A stretch of 58,330 bases of DNA from SZUA-584 sp041656035 (GCA_964586785.1 CAZPHS010000011.1:1-58330), one strand, 5' to 3'. Counted from the first letter of the stretch, positions 7,533 to 15,723 are shown. Numbers and translations: made by a program. The notes: a model not told the origin generated them from the letters alone.

Positions 7533-8474
7533 ATGCCTTTAACTGTTAAAGATATTTTGGAAAAGACCTTTAAGCGGTCTTTTAAAGGCTATGACGAGGA
7601 TGAGGTAGATAAGTTTCTAGACCAGATTATAGATGAGCTTAAAACGCTTTTAGAAGAGAACGCGTCGCTTAAAGAAAAAGTAAGCGCGGCCGAAGAGAAG
7701 GTTAACAATATAAAGCACAGCGAAGAGACTATAATGAAAACGCTTGTTTCCGCGCAGAAAACGGCCGAACGTATTATAGGCGAGGCAACGCGCAAGGCGG
7801 AGCTTATAATAAGCAGCGCGGAGAGCACGTCTAAAGAGCGGGCGGCAAAGACAACAAAAGAGCTTGCGGAGTCTCAAAACCGGCTTGAGGAGCTAAGGGC
7901 GTGCGCCCAGGGGTTCGCGTCCAGTTTCGCGAATATGATAAACTCGCAAGCCGCTTATTTTGAAAAGACCTATCGCAGTTATTTTGGACAGGAAACCGAT
8001 CCGTTCGGCGGCATAAATACGGACGCTCTCGAACGTATAGACAAGGATATGACCGAAAGCTTAAATGATATGGGCATTTTGGTTCCCGAGCGTGCTCCCG
8101 ATGACAATGCCGATATGAAAAACGCAAACGATATGGAATTTGCTCCGGAAGTTTACGGGGTCGAGGATGCGTTTACTGTACCGGAGCGGGAAAACGAACC
8201 GGATAATGAAAAGCAAGCCGGTTTCCAGCCTCCTAAACTTGACGAAGACGGTTTTATGGAGCTTAACGAGATAAACAAAGCTTTAAGCGAGATTGAGAAC
8301 GGTAATTATCCGGAGGATAATGAAGAAACTAATCCGGATAAACCTGCCGGCAGCCAGCTTTACGGCGATTTTTCATGGCTGTACGACACCGAAAGCAAGC
8401 CGGAATCAACCGTAATTAAGGACCCGAAAGAAGAAGAGGAGCTAAAATCGCTTATTGACGAAATACTGGAATAG
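7533..8474 (+). CDS. divIVA: DivIVA domain-containing cell-pole protein
   Basis: 313-residue DivIVA homologue. The N-terminal domain MPLTVKDILEKTFKRSFKGYDEDEVDKFLDQIIDEL (in part) contains the membrane-binding and curvature-sensing region, followed by coiled coil to about residue 130. The C-terminal half is acidic, Pro/Asn/Glu-rich and probably disordered, and it is longer than in B. subtilis DivIVA (164 residues). The family marks negatively curved membrane at poles and septa and recruits division and cell-wall proteins. GGGGAAG (7521-7527) supports the ATG at 7533; an in-frame TTG at 7500 is upstream. A terminator follows, so it ends the division cluster. The usual yggT and ylmH genes between sepF and divIVA are absent. 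Confidence 0.9.
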   Translation: MPLTVKDILEKTFKRSFKGYDEDEVDKFLDQIIDELKTLLEENASLKEKVSAAEEKVNNIKHSEETIMKTLVSAQKTAERIIGEATRKAELIISSAESTSKERAAKTTKELAESQNRLEELRACAQGFASSFANMINSQAAYFEKTYRSYFGQETDPFGGINTDALERIDKDMTESLNDMGILVPERAPDDNADMKNANDMEFAPEVYGVEDAFTVPERENEPDNEKQAGFQPPKLDEDGFMELNEINKALSEIENGNYPEDNEETNPDKPAGSQLYGDFSWLYDTESKPESTVIKDPKEEEELKSLIDEILE

Positions 8475-8492
8475 ATAACGGGGCACACTTTT

Positions 8493-8517
8493 AAATGGCG
8501 GTTTATCCGTCATTTTT
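8493..8517 (+). terminator. Terminator of divIVA
   Basis: AAATGGCGG (8493-8501) pairs with CCGTCATTT (8507-8515), nine pairs with one G-T wobble around a TTTAT loop, followed by a T-rich stretch. Confidence 0.8.
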
Positions 8518-8596
8518 ATTGTGTGTAAACGCCGCCTTATCATTGTGCATTAAATTGAGTGCGTTATCCAAACTAATCAATGAGGAGTAAAGGATA

Positions 8597-8893
8597 ATGC
8601 GCACAAGAAGGACGCGGTGTGATTTAAACAAAAGGCTTAATGAACTGGCGCTGATGCTTGAAAAGTTAAAGCTTGGCGAGTATCTTATGCACCTTAATAA
8701 TACAAGACGGATGATACGCAACAATTTTTTGGGGGGGCTCGCGCGCGGTTTGGGGCTTGCCGTAGGTTTCACGCTGCTTGGGGCGCTTGTGCTTTATATT
8801 CTTCAGCAGTCATTTGTTAATAATCTTCCGCTTATAGGCGATTTTATAGCCGATGTTATCGAGATAGCAAACGAGAGGCTTCATATGCGCTAA
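8597..8893 (+). CDS. DUF5665 small membrane protein
   Basis: 98-residue protein resembling DUF5665. Residues 1-45 are charged and helical (repeated Leu-Asn-Glu-Leu type heptads, LGEYLMHLNNTRRM), and residues about 47-73 form a single hydrophobic segment rich in Gly and Leu, followed by a short amphipathic tail (IGDFIADVIEIANERL). The segment FLGGLARGLGLAVGFTLLGA is the recognisable family core. GAGGAG lies 10 nt before the ATG. No biochemical function is known. It stands alone between the divIVA terminator and the promoter of the glycosyltransferase gene. Confidence 0.75.
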   Translation: MRTRRTRCDLNKRLNELALMLEKLKLGEYLMHLNNTRRMIRNNFLGGLARGLGLAVGFTLLGALVLYILQQSFVNNLPLIGDFIADVIEIANERLHMR

Positions 8894-8934
8894 AGGCAAA
8901 AACGATGAACGCAAAGCCATAAAACACAATGCAA

Positions 8935-8962
8935 TTGAAATATTCTGTTGTTTTGCTATAAT
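8935..8962 (+). promoter_or_regulatory. Sigma-A-type promoter of the GT4 gene
   Basis: TTGAAA (8935-8940) and a perfect TATAAT (8957-8962) with a 16-nt spacer, about 40-50 nt before the glycosyltransferase start. Confidence 0.7.
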
Positions 8963-9010
8963 AGAGGGGTCGGGGTAGGGTTAATGCATTTTAGGAGTTG
9001 AGTGTTTGTA

Positions 9011-10192
9011 ATGAAACTGACGATAGGTCAATTCAACGAATCGTTTCCGCCGGTTATAGACGGCGTTGCGAATGTTGTCCAAAATTATGCTCACTGGCTT
9101 AATAAAAAGTACGGCTCTTGCTGTGTGATAACGCCTAAGCATCCTCAGGCTGACGATGCTATGTTTGAATTCGATGTGCATCGTTTTCACTCTATAAAAG
9201 TGCCTATTCGAAACGAATACCGTTTCGGGGTGCCGCAGATGTCGACGTCTTTTTGGATGGCGCTTAAAAAAATACAGTTCGATATAGTTCACGCGCATTC
9301 TCCTTTTGGTACGGGTATTGCGGCGCGAAGCATTGCCCGCAGGCTTGAGATTCCGCTGGTCGCCACGTTCCATTCAAAGTACAGAGACGATTTTATGGAC
9401 GCGCTGAAATCCGAAAAGCTGGTGGAGGGCATTATTGCGAAGATAGTTTCGTTTTATGAATCTGCCGACGAGGTATGGGCGGTAAATGAATCGTCCGTGA
9501 AAACGCTGCGCGAATACGGTTATACCGGTGATGTCCAGATAATGGAGAACGCGTGCGATATTGAGAAACATTGCCGCTCAAAGGAGAACGATAAAGAAGT
9601 AAACCGTATGTTTGCTTTAACCGCCGGCGTGCCGCTGTTTGTTTTTGTAGGCCAGCATATTTGGCAGAAGAACACCCGCCTGATAATAGAATCCCTAAAA
9701 ATTCTCAAAGAGCGCGGTGAAAAATTTCATATGCTGTTTGTCGGCGACGGGCCGAGGCGTAATGACATGGAAAAATTAGTCGCGGCTTACGGTCTTAATG
9801 ACTGCGTTGCTTTCGCCGGACGGATACTTGACAGAAATATATTGGCTAAAATTTATCTGAGGAGCAGCGCGCTGCTGTTTCCTTCGCTTTATGATATGTC
9901 GTCGCTTGTCCCGCGCGAAGCGGCGGCGTGCGGCTGTCCTACCGTTTTCGCCAAAGCCACGACAACATCGCAAGGCATAACAGAAAAGAACGGTTTTTTA
10001 ATAGACAATAACGCGGAAGCGCTTTTTAATATAGTGAAACACATAATAGAAAATCCGGAACACGCGCGGCAAGTTGGGGAGACTGCCAGAGATACGATTT
10101 ACAAGAGCTGGGAGGAAGCGGTTGAGAGTGTGTTTGAGAGGTATCTTTATCTTGTAAGCCAAAATAAAGGCAATAAGCTCAAACAGGCATAA
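9011..10192 (+). CDS. Glycosyltransferase family 4 (GT-B fold)
   Basis: 393-residue GT4 enzyme. The N-terminal Rossmann domain has the acceptor-side motif QFNESFPPVIDGVANVV and HAHSPFGTGIAARSIARR; the C-terminal domain has FVFVGQHIWQKNTRLIIESL, GDGPRRNDMEKL and the nucleotide-sugar EX7E-type motif SLVPREAAACGCPTVFA. Related clostridial proteins act on membrane lipids or other glycan acceptors; the sugar and acceptor cannot be read from the sequence. The ATG at 9011 is used, but GTG at 9002, with GGAG 4 nt upstream, is also possible. It has its own promoter and a strong terminator, yet the following flippase-like gene suggests both serve one envelope glycolipid pathway. Confidence 0.88.
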   Translation: MKLTIGQFNESFPPVIDGVANVVQNYAHWLNKKYGSCCVITPKHPQADDAMFEFDVHRFHSIKVPIRNEYRFGVPQMSTSFWMALKKIQFDIVHAHSPFGTGIAARSIARRLEIPLVATFHSKYRDDFMDALKSEKLVEGIIAKIVSFYESADEVWAVNESSVKTLREYGYTGDVQIMENACDIEKHCRSKENDKEVNRMFALTAGVPLFVFVGQHIWQKNTRLIIESLKILKERGEKFHMLFVGDGPRRNDMEKLVAAYGLNDCVAFAGRILDRNILAKIYLRSSALLFPSLYDMSSLVPREAAACGCPTVFAKATTTSQGITEKNGFLIDNNAEALFNIVKHIIENPEHARQVGETARDTIYKSWEEAVESVFERYLYLVSQNKGNKLKQA

Positions 10193-10229
10193 CAATATCC
10201 GCCGGGGCCTTCAGCGGTTTTTGTTATGC
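10187..10229 (+). terminator. Long-stem terminator after the GT4 gene
   Basis: The 16-nt arms 10187-10202 and 10214-10229 are complementary at 14 of 16 positions, with an 11-nt loop. The arm GCGGTTTTTGTTATGC contains the T-run. The left arm includes the last codon and stop of the GT4 gene. Confidence 0.75.
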
Positions 10230-10230
10230 T

Positions 10231-10260
10231 AAAAAGAGTTAATCCGTAGAAAAAAGAGTT
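10231..10260 (+). repeat. 10-bp direct repeat upstream of the flippase promoter
   Basis: AAAAAGAGTT occurs exactly at 10231-10240 and 10251-10260, so the copies are 20 bp apart (two helix turns). The second copy ends 7 nt before the -35 hexamer at 10268. The layout is what an activator binding one face of the helix would need. Confidence 0.55.
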
Positions 10261-10267
10261 TTGTTTC

Positions 10268-10296
10268 TTGATTTTAATATATATATCTGTTATTAT
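10268..10296 (+). promoter_or_regulatory. Promoter of the flippase-like gene
   Basis: TTGATT (10268-10273) and TATTAT (10291-10296) with a 17-nt AT-rich spacer, 29 nt before the ATG at 10326. Confidence 0.6.
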
Positions 10297-10325
10297 GCTG
10301 ACATTATTTTAGGTTGGGAGGGGCG

Positions 10326-11387
10326 ATGAAAAAATCAAAGCGGTTATACCGTTTTAGTATTATATACATAATTATCACGGTTATTGCAATTGTCATTATA
10401 ACGATTTTTAGTCCGGATGTAGAAGAAGTATTTAAAGCTATTGCGAGTTTCTCTGTTTGGTGGCTTGTAGCCTGTTTGGGCTCGCTGCTGCTTTTTTGGC
10501 TTACCGACGCTATTTTACTTCATGATATTACCTCGTATATGTATAAGCGCGAGCCGTTTCTTCAATCAATAAAAATAGGCATTATAGGGTTGTATTATGG
10601 GGCGTTAACGCCGTTCGCGACCGGAGGGCAGCCTGTTCAGGTGGTATACATGCGCCGGAATAAAGTGCCTGTCGGCGCCGCGACATGCATAGTTTGCATT
10701 AAGTTTGTAATATACGAGCTGTCTTTATGCGCTATATTTTTAGCCGCGATTGTGGTTCGCGGAAGTTACTATTATGTTAATTACACTGAGGTTTTTTGGA
10801 TTACAATGCTTGGGTTCGCGGTAAACCTTGTGTCGGTGTTTGTAATAATATTAACGATTATAAACAAAAGGATTGTATTGAATTTCGGCGCGGCGCTTAT
10901 ACGCCTTTTAAACCGGCTCAGGCTTGTTAAGGATAAGGAAAAAACCTTTGAGGACTTTGCCAAGACTATAGACGATTACCACACCGCCGCCTCATATATT
11001 TCGCGCTATAAGCTGCGCGCGGTCGGCTCGTTTATAATATCGGTTATAAACTTGTGCTTTTTATTCATTATAACATATTTTATCTATTTGGCGTTCGGAA
11101 ATACGGCTCACAGCGTTATTGACGTGTTCACTATGCAGGCTATGTTCTACATCGCGGTATCTTTTTTCCCAACGCCCGGCACCGCCGGAGCGGCCGAGGG
11201 CGGATTCCTGCTGTTTTTTGGAAACATGTTCGGCAGGGCGGTTCCCATCGCTATGCTTATATGGCGGTTTATAACATATTATGTGGTGATTATAGCGGGC
11301 AGCCTGCTCGTTGTATTCGAAGAGGTATTTTCAATACGCAAACGCAGAAACGCGGGCGAGCTAAAATCCGGCGAGTCTGAGCAATAA
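10326..11387 (+). CDS. Flippase-like (UPF0104/YbhN, MprF N-domain type) membrane protein
   Basis: 353-residue polytopic membrane protein of the lysylphosphatidylglycerol synthase transmembrane/UPF0104 family, with about eight hydrophobic segments. The signature TPFATGGQPVQVVYMRR (about residues 95-111) and FFPTPGTAGAAEGGFLLFF (about 279-297) are typical. Only the membrane flippase-like part is present; the GNAT-like lysyl-transferase domain of MprF is missing. Such proteins are proposed to flip or bind modified lipids. GGGAGGGG (10317-10324) supports the ATG at 10326 over a TTG at 10314. It follows a GT4 gene, so handling the lipid made by that enzyme is a reasonable inference. Confidence 0.88.
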   Translation: MKKSKRLYRFSIIYIIITVIAIVIITIFSPDVEEVFKAIASFSVWWLVACLGSLLLFWLTDAILLHDITSYMYKREPFLQSIKIGIIGLYYGALTPFATGGQPVQVVYMRRNKVPVGAATCIVCIKFVIYELSLCAIFLAAIVVRGSYYYVNYTEVFWITMLGFAVNLVSVFVIILTIINKRIVLNFGAALIRLLNRLRLVKDKEKTFEDFAKTIDDYHTAASYISRYKLRAVGSFIISVINLCFLFIITYFIYLAFGNTAHSVIDVFTMQAMFYIAVSFFPTPGTAGAAEGGFLLFFGNMFGRAVPIAMLIWRFITYYVVIIAGSLLVVFEEVFSIRKRRNAGELKSGESEQ

Positions 11388-11452
11388 GAAGGTTTTGATA
11401 CAGCGGCGCATCAATAAATACAGCCGTTTAGTTTTTTTGTGTAAGTAATCGG

Positions 11453-11481
11453 TTGATTTAAGAAAAACGCTGTGCTATAAT
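11453..11481 (+). promoter_or_regulatory. Sigma-A-type promoter of rpsB-tsf
   Basis: TTGATT (11453-11458) and TATAAT (11476-11481) with a 17-nt spacer. The start of transcription would be near 11488, giving an untranslated leader of about 90 nt before rpsB. Confidence 0.7.
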
Positions 11482-11499
11482 TCCAAAAGAAATGTCACA

Positions 11500-11557
11500 C
11501 CGCCGAGGATTTTTGCATTCGTGCCCTTAAGGGTTGTGCAGGAAGGTGATTCGGCGG
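11500..11557 (+). promoter_or_regulatory. Structured leader of rpsB
   Basis: CCGCCGA (11500-11506) pairs with TCGGCGG (11551-11557). Inside it lie TGCA (11514-11517) with TGCA (11537-11540) and a self-complementary CCCTTAAGGG (11524-11533). Together they form a plausible closed RNA structure between the promoter and the rpsB ribosome site. S2 leaders in other bacteria take part in autoregulation, so this may be a binding site for S2; that role is inferred. Confidence 0.45.
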
Positions 11558-11580
11558 GAGGAAAAAAACGAGGAGGATAT

Positions 11581-12384
11581 ATGTCGGTCATTTCAATGAA
11601 ACAGCTTTTAGAAGCGGGTGTTCATTTCGGACACCAAACACGGCGCTGGAATCCCAAGATGAAAAAATTCATCTTCACGGAACGCAACGGTATATACATC
11701 ATCGATTTACAGAAGACAGTAAAGATGGTGGAACAGGCGTATTTTTTCGTGCGCGACGCGGTTATGGAAGGCAAAACGGTGCTTTTTGTTGGCACCAAGA
11801 AACAAGCTCAAGAGTCAATAGAGCAGGAAGCGCAGCGCTGCGGCATGTTCTATGTAAGCCAGCGGTGGCTGGGGGGTATGCTGACCAATTTTAAAACGAT
11901 TCGCAGCAGAATAAGAAGGCTTGAGAAGATTGAACGCATGGAGGAAAGCGGCGAATTCGCTATGCTTCCCAAAAAGGAAGTTATCAAGCTTCGCCACGAG
12001 CACGAAAAGCTGCAGAAAAACCTCGGCGGCATACGCGATATGAAAGAACTGCCTGGCGTTTTGTTTATAGTTGACCCGCGCAAAGAGCGCATAGCCATAG
12101 CGGAAGCCAGATCTCTTGGCATACCGCTTGTGGGAATAGTGGATACCAACTGTGATCCGGACGAGATAGACTACGCCATACCGGGAAACGACGACGCCAT
12201 ACGCGCCGTTAAACTGCTGTCGTCAAAAATCGCGGACGCGTGCATAGAAGCCAAACAGGGCGAACAGCTTACCGACGCGGCGGTAAAAACGGATACGCAG
12301 GAGCAGTCTGCCGAAAAGAAGCCGGAGAATGGCGAGAATATAGATTACGGCACGTATGAGCAAGAGCCGGAAAAGCAAGAATAA
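11581..12384 (+). CDS. rpsB: 30S ribosomal protein S2
   Basis: 267-residue S2, a component of the small ribosomal subunit needed for binding S1 and mRNA. It opens with MSVISMKQLLEAGVHFGHQTRRWNP and has the family stretches FVGTKKQAQESIEQEA, RWLGGMLTNFKTIRSRI and GIPLVGIVDTNCDPDEIDYAIPGNDDAIR. The last about 35 residues form an acidic, Gln/Glu/Lys-rich extension (EKKPENGENI region), longer than in B. subtilis S2. GAGGAGG (about 11570-11576) supports the ATG at 11581; in-frame codons further upstream belong to the leader. tsf follows after 15 nt, the universal rpsB-tsf pair. Confidence 0.98.
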   Translation: MSVISMKQLLEAGVHFGHQTRRWNPKMKKFIFTERNGIYIIDLQKTVKMVEQAYFFVRDAVMEGKTVLFVGTKKQAQESIEQEAQRCGMFYVSQRWLGGMLTNFKTIRSRIRRLEKIERMEESGEFAMLPKKEVIKLRHEHEKLQKNLGGIRDMKELPGVLFIVDPRKERIAIAEARSLGIPLVGIVDTNCDPDEIDYAIPGNDDAIRAVKLLSSKIADACIEAKQGEQLTDAAVKTDTQEQSAEKKPENGENIDYGTYEQEPEKQE

Positions 12385-12399
12385 AGCAAGGAGAAATCA

Positions 12400-13326
12400 A
12401 TGATACAGGCAAGCGATGTAAAAGCGCTCAGGGATAAAACGGGCGCGGGAATGATGGACTGCAAAAAAGCCTTGACGGAAACTAACGGTAATTTTGACGA
12501 GGCTATAAAGGTTTTGCGCGAAAAGGGGCTTGCGTCGGCAGCGAAAAAAGCAGGGCGCATTGCGGCGGAAGGCGTTGTAAGCAGCGCGCTTGCCGGCGGC
12601 GGCACGGGCGCTCTTGTAGAAATAAATTGCGAAACGGATTTTGTGGCGAAAACGCCGGCGTTTTTGACTTTTGTAAAACAGGTTGCCGAAAAAATTATGG
12701 CCGCGTCGCCTGTAGACGTGGACGCTCTGCTGGCGTTGCCCATGGGAGACGCGGCGGTAAGCGACGCTATAAATGAAAAGATTGCGGAGATAGGCGAAAA
12801 AATCTCCGTCAGAAGGTTTGAGCGCTTTAGTATTGAAGACGGCGGGGAAGGGCTTATTGAAAGCTACATCCACTTGGGCGGCAAGATTGGCGTTTTGGTT
12901 GCGGCCGGATGCGAATCATCCGCGGTCGCCAAATCTTCCGAGTTTAAAACCTTCGTGCGCGATATCGCCATGCAGATAGCGGCGGCAAACCCGGGCTATA
13001 TCGACCAGACGCAGGTGCCTTCCGATATTATCGAAGGCGAAAAGAACATACTTCGGGCGCAGGCGATTGCTGAGGGAAAACCCGAAAACATAGCGGTCAA
13101 AATGGTTGAGGGACGGATACAAAAGTATTTTAAAGAGATATGCTTGCTTGAACAGCCATTTGTAAAAGACCAGGATAAAACAATTAAAAAACTGATAGCG
13201 GAAAAGGAAGCGGAGTTTAAGGAAAAGCTTTCGATTAAACGGTTTGTTCGTTATGAGATGGGCGAGGGGCTTGAAAAAAGAAAAGACGATTTTGCCGAAG
13301 AAATATTAAAGCAGACGAATCAGTAA
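12400..13326 (+). CDS. tsf: Elongation factor Ts
   Basis: 308-residue EF-Ts, the nucleotide exchange factor that releases GDP from EF-Tu. The N-terminal UBA-like module (VKALRDKTGAGMMDCKKAL, about residues 7-25) and the EF-Tu contact motif NCETDFVAKTPAF (about 76-88) are clear. The coiled-coil dimerisation part is around 180-225, and the C-terminal module ends near 290. The AAGGAG ribosome site lies 7 nt before the ATG. It forms a two-gene operon with rpsB that ends at a strong terminator. Confidence 0.98.
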   Translation: MIQASDVKALRDKTGAGMMDCKKALTETNGNFDEAIKVLREKGLASAAKKAGRIAAEGVVSSALAGGGTGALVEINCETDFVAKTPAFLTFVKQVAEKIMAASPVDVDALLALPMGDAAVSDAINEKIAEIGEKISVRRFERFSIEDGGEGLIESYIHLGGKIGVLVAAGCESSAVAKSSEFKTFVRDIAMQIAAANPGYIDQTQVPSDIIEGEKNILRAQAIAEGKPENIAVKMVEGRIQKYFKEICLLEQPFVKDQDKTIKKLIAEKEAEFKEKLSIKRFVRYEMGEGLEKRKDDFAEEILKQTNQ

Positions 13327-13338
13327 TAAGAGCTGAAA

Positions 13339-13371
13339 GGGAGAGCCGCGTAAAACAGCTCTCCCCTTTTT
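13339..13371 (+). terminator. Terminator of rpsB-tsf
   Basis: GGGAGAGC (13339-13346) pairs exactly with GCTCTCCC (13358-13365), followed by C and five T (13367-13371). Confidence 0.88.
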
Positions 13372-13445
13372 AACGGTTGTTTGTTATACGGACAGTATTT
13401 TTTTAACTGAATGTCAAGCCCGTTGCGGAGAAAGGTTAAGCAATT

Positions 13446-14156
13446 ATGCCCAAGTACAAACGGATTATACTAAAAATAAGCGGCGAAGCCCTCGCGGGGC
13501 GCGGCAACGCCGGTTTTGACTTTAACGTTATTGGCGCGGTCGCAGACCAGCTTATAGAAGTCGCCCGCCTTGGCGTGCAGATAGGAATAATAGTGGGCGG
13601 CGGCAACATTTGGCGCGGGCGCAGCGGAGTCGGCATGGACAGAACGACGGCCGATTATATGGGTATGCTGGCCACAGTCATAAACGCGCTCGCGATGCAG
13701 GACGCTCTGGAAAACAAGGGTATGCAGACGCGCGTTTTAACCGCCATAGAAATGCGCCAGATAGCGGAGCCGTATATTCGCCGCAGAGCGATGCGTCATT
13801 TGGAAAAAGGGCGTGTTGTTATATTCGCCTGCGGTTCGGGGAATCCTTATTTTTCAACGGACACGGCGGCGGCTTTGCGCGCGGCTGAGATGGAGGCGGA
13901 ACTGATACTGCTTGCGAAAAACGTTGACGGCGTTTACGATAGCGACCCGAAGCACAACAAAAACGCCAAAAAGTATGAGTACATAAGCTATATAGACGTT
14001 ATAAACAAGGGGCTGTCCGTTATGGATACAACGGCCATATCGCTTTGTATGGATAACAACATACCCATTGTATGCTTCGGGCTTGATCAGAAAGACGGCA
14101 TAAAGCGTGTCGTTACGGGAGAACGCATCGGTACGCGGATTGATTCCGCGCCTTAA
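13446..14156 (+). CDS. pyrH: UMP kinase
   Basis: 236-residue bacterial UMP kinase, which phosphorylates UMP to UDP in pyrimidine nucleotide synthesis. Amino-acid-kinase-fold motifs are visible: KRIILKISGEALAG at the N-terminus, IGIIVGGGNIWRGR (about 47-60), the uridylate-contacting AEPYIRRRAMRHLEKGRVVIFACGSGNPYFSTDTAAALRAAEM region, and LLAKNVDGVYDSDPK (about 155-169). Its length is usual. It begins the group pyrH-frr-uppS-cdsA-dxr, separated from tsf by a terminator. No clear promoter was fixed in the 74 nt between that terminator and the ATG. Confidence 0.97.
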   Translation: MPKYKRIILKISGEALAGRGNAGFDFNVIGAVADQLIEVARLGVQIGIIVGGGNIWRGRSGVGMDRTTADYMGMLATVINALAMQDALENKGMQTRVLTAIEMRQIAEPYIRRRAMRHLEKGRVVIFACGSGNPYFSTDTAAALRAAEMEAELILLAKNVDGVYDSDPKHNKNAKKYEYISYIDVINKGLSVMDTTAISLCMDNNIPIVCFGLDQKDGIKRVVTGERIGTRIDSAP

Positions 14157-14182
14157 AAATTATTCGGGGGAGGTATTGTAAA

Positions 14183-14746
14183 ATGCGGGCTGAACATGAA
14201 GCGCTTAACAACGCGAAAGTTAAGATGGAGAAAACGATAGCGGTTTTCAAGAAAGAGTTATCGCATATTCGCGCGGGCAGGGCGAATCCGCAGCTGCTTG
14301 ACGGTATAATGGTCGATTATTACGGGACGCCGACGCCGCTTGGACAGGTGGGGAATATTTCCGCTCCCGAGCCGCGTATGCTTGTGATTTCATTATGGGA
14401 CCCCAAACTTATTCCCGAGGCGGAAAAAGCCATACAAAAATCCAACCTTGGAATCAATCCCGCCAACGACGGCAAAGTGATACGCCTTGTGGTGCCGGAG
14501 CTTACCGAGGAGCGCCGTATGGAGCTTGCCAAAACGATAAGAAAAAAGGGCGAGGAAGCCAAGGTCGCCGTCCGCTCCATTCGCAGGGACGCGAACGAGG
14601 CTTTTAAAAAGAGCGAAAAGGCAAGCGAGATTACCGAAGACGATTGCAAAGTTCTTGAAGACGAAGTGCAAAAGCAGACGAACGAAGCAACAAAAACGAT
14701 AGACGATATAGTCAAGGAAAAGGAAACGGAAATAATGTCGGTATGA
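14183..14746 (+). CDS. frr: Ribosome recycling factor
   Basis: 187-residue ribosome recycling factor, which with EF-G splits post-termination ribosomes. Family stretches include KKELSHIRAGRANPQLLDGIMVDYYG (about residues 21-46), the hinge TPLGQVGNISAPEPRMLVI, and the C-terminal helix region ELTEERRMELAKTIRKKGEEAKVAVRSIRRDAN. GGGGGAGG precedes the ATG closely. The stop overlaps the start of the small PASTA-like gene, showing translational coupling. Confidence 0.98.
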   Translation: MRAEHEALNNAKVKMEKTIAVFKKELSHIRAGRANPQLLDGIMVDYYGTPTPLGQVGNISAPEPRMLVISLWDPKLIPEAEKAIQKSNLGINPANDGKVIRLVVPELTEERRMELAKTIRKKGEEAKVAVRSIRRDANEAFKKSEKASEITEDDCKVLEDEVQKQTNEATKTIDDIVKEKETEIMSV

Positions 14747-14940
14747 TGCCTGATGTTATAGGGTTTGAGGCGGACGAGGCGCAAAAAATGCTTGCCGGCG
14801 CGGGGTATAATGTGCGCCGCACCGTTTACGTGTCTCGGCTTGGGGTTGCCGGCGCCGATTCAACAAGAGTTATACGCGTCCGCGGCCTCAAGAATAACGA
14901 AATCGAAATAACGGTTTCGCATTTTAAGACGCGGGTCTGA
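14743..14940 (+). CDS. Small PASTA-like protein
   Basis: 65-residue protein beginning MPDVIGFEADEAQKMLAGAGY, which matches the start of a PASTA domain (P-D-V-x-G then A-x-x-x-L-x-x-A-G-Y/F). The remainder ends in short beta strands (DSTRVIRVRG, NEIEITVSHF), as expected for one complete PASTA fold. There is no signal peptide or membrane anchor, so it should be cytoplasmic, unlike PASTA modules of penicillin-binding proteins and PrkC-type kinases. It overlaps the frr stop by 4 nt (the second Met codon at 14746 is an alternative start) and precedes uppS. No function is known. Confidence 0.75.
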   Translation: MMPDVIGFEADEAQKMLAGAGYNVRRTVYVSRLGVAGADSTRVIRVRGLKNNEIEITVSHFKTRV

Positions 14941-14952
14941 TAAGGAGTGCCT

Positions 14953-15723
14953 TTGGGGATTATCTCAAAAATATTGTTCGGCAAAAAAAAACCGGCCGCT
15001 GATATATACGCTCTTATAGACAAGCGGCGCCTGCCCCGTCATGTCGCGGTTATTATGGACGGAAACGGGCGGTGGGCAAAAGCCAAGGGGCTGCCGCGCT
15101 CGGCGGGACACCGCGCGGGCGTTGAGAGGGTAAGAACCATAATACGAATGAGTTCGGATATAGGCATACGCTATTTAACCTTATTCGCGTTCTCCACCGA
15201 GAACTGGAAACGCCCTGCCGACGAGGTGGGCGTTTTAATGAAACTTCTTATTGAATACCTTATAAAGGAACTCGCGGAACTGCATAAGAAAAATGTATGC
15301 ATAAAAACGCTTGGAGATATAACCGAGCTGCCGAAAGCCGTAGCGGACGAGATAAAACGGGCGGTGCGAACAACGCGCGCCAACACGGGATTAACCGTAA
15401 ATATGGCGGTTAATTACGGCGGGCGTAAGGAGCTTGTTGACGCGGTTAAAGCAGCCGTGCGCGAGGCTCGCGGGCAAAACGATATTGACGAATCGTATGT
15501 ATCAACGCTTTTATCAACGGCCGGCCAGCCCGATCCGGATTTGCTTATACGTACAAGCGGAGAGCAGCGCATAAGCAATTTTCTGCTGTATCAGTTAGCG
15601 TATGCCGAGTTTTATTTCACGGATACGTTGTGGCCGGATTTTGATGAGCTACAGTATGCCAAGGCGCTTGAATGCTTCGCGGAAAGAAATAGGCGGTACG
15701 GCGGTTTGGGGGGAACTGATTGA
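14953..15723 (+). CDS. uppS: Undecaprenyl diphosphate synthase
   Basis: About 256-residue cis-prenyltransferase that makes the C55 lipid carrier for cell-wall synthesis. The catalytic Asp lies in HVAVIMDGNGRWAKAKGLPRSAGH (about residues 32-55). Other conserved stretches are LTLFAFSTENWKRP and PDPDLLIRTSGEQRISNFLLYQLAYAEFYF with the isoprenyl diphosphate-binding Arg residues, and LWPDF. TTG at 14953 is preferred: AAGGAG (14942-14947) lies 5 nt before it, whereas a GTG at 14947 overlaps that ribosome site. The gene overlaps cdsA by 4 nt. Confidence 0.96.
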   Translation: MGIISKILFGKKKPAADIYALIDKRRLPRHVAVIMDGNGRWAKAKGLPRSAGHRAGVERVRTIIRMSSDIGIRYLTLFAFSTENWKRPADEVGVLMKLLIEYLIKELAELHKKNVCIKTLGDITELPKAVADEIKRAVRTTRANTGLTVNMAVNYGGRKELVDAVKAAVREARGQNDIDESYVSTLLSTAGQPDPDLLIRTSGEQRISNFLLYQLAYAEFYFTDTLWPDFDELQYAKALECFAERNRRYGGLGGTD

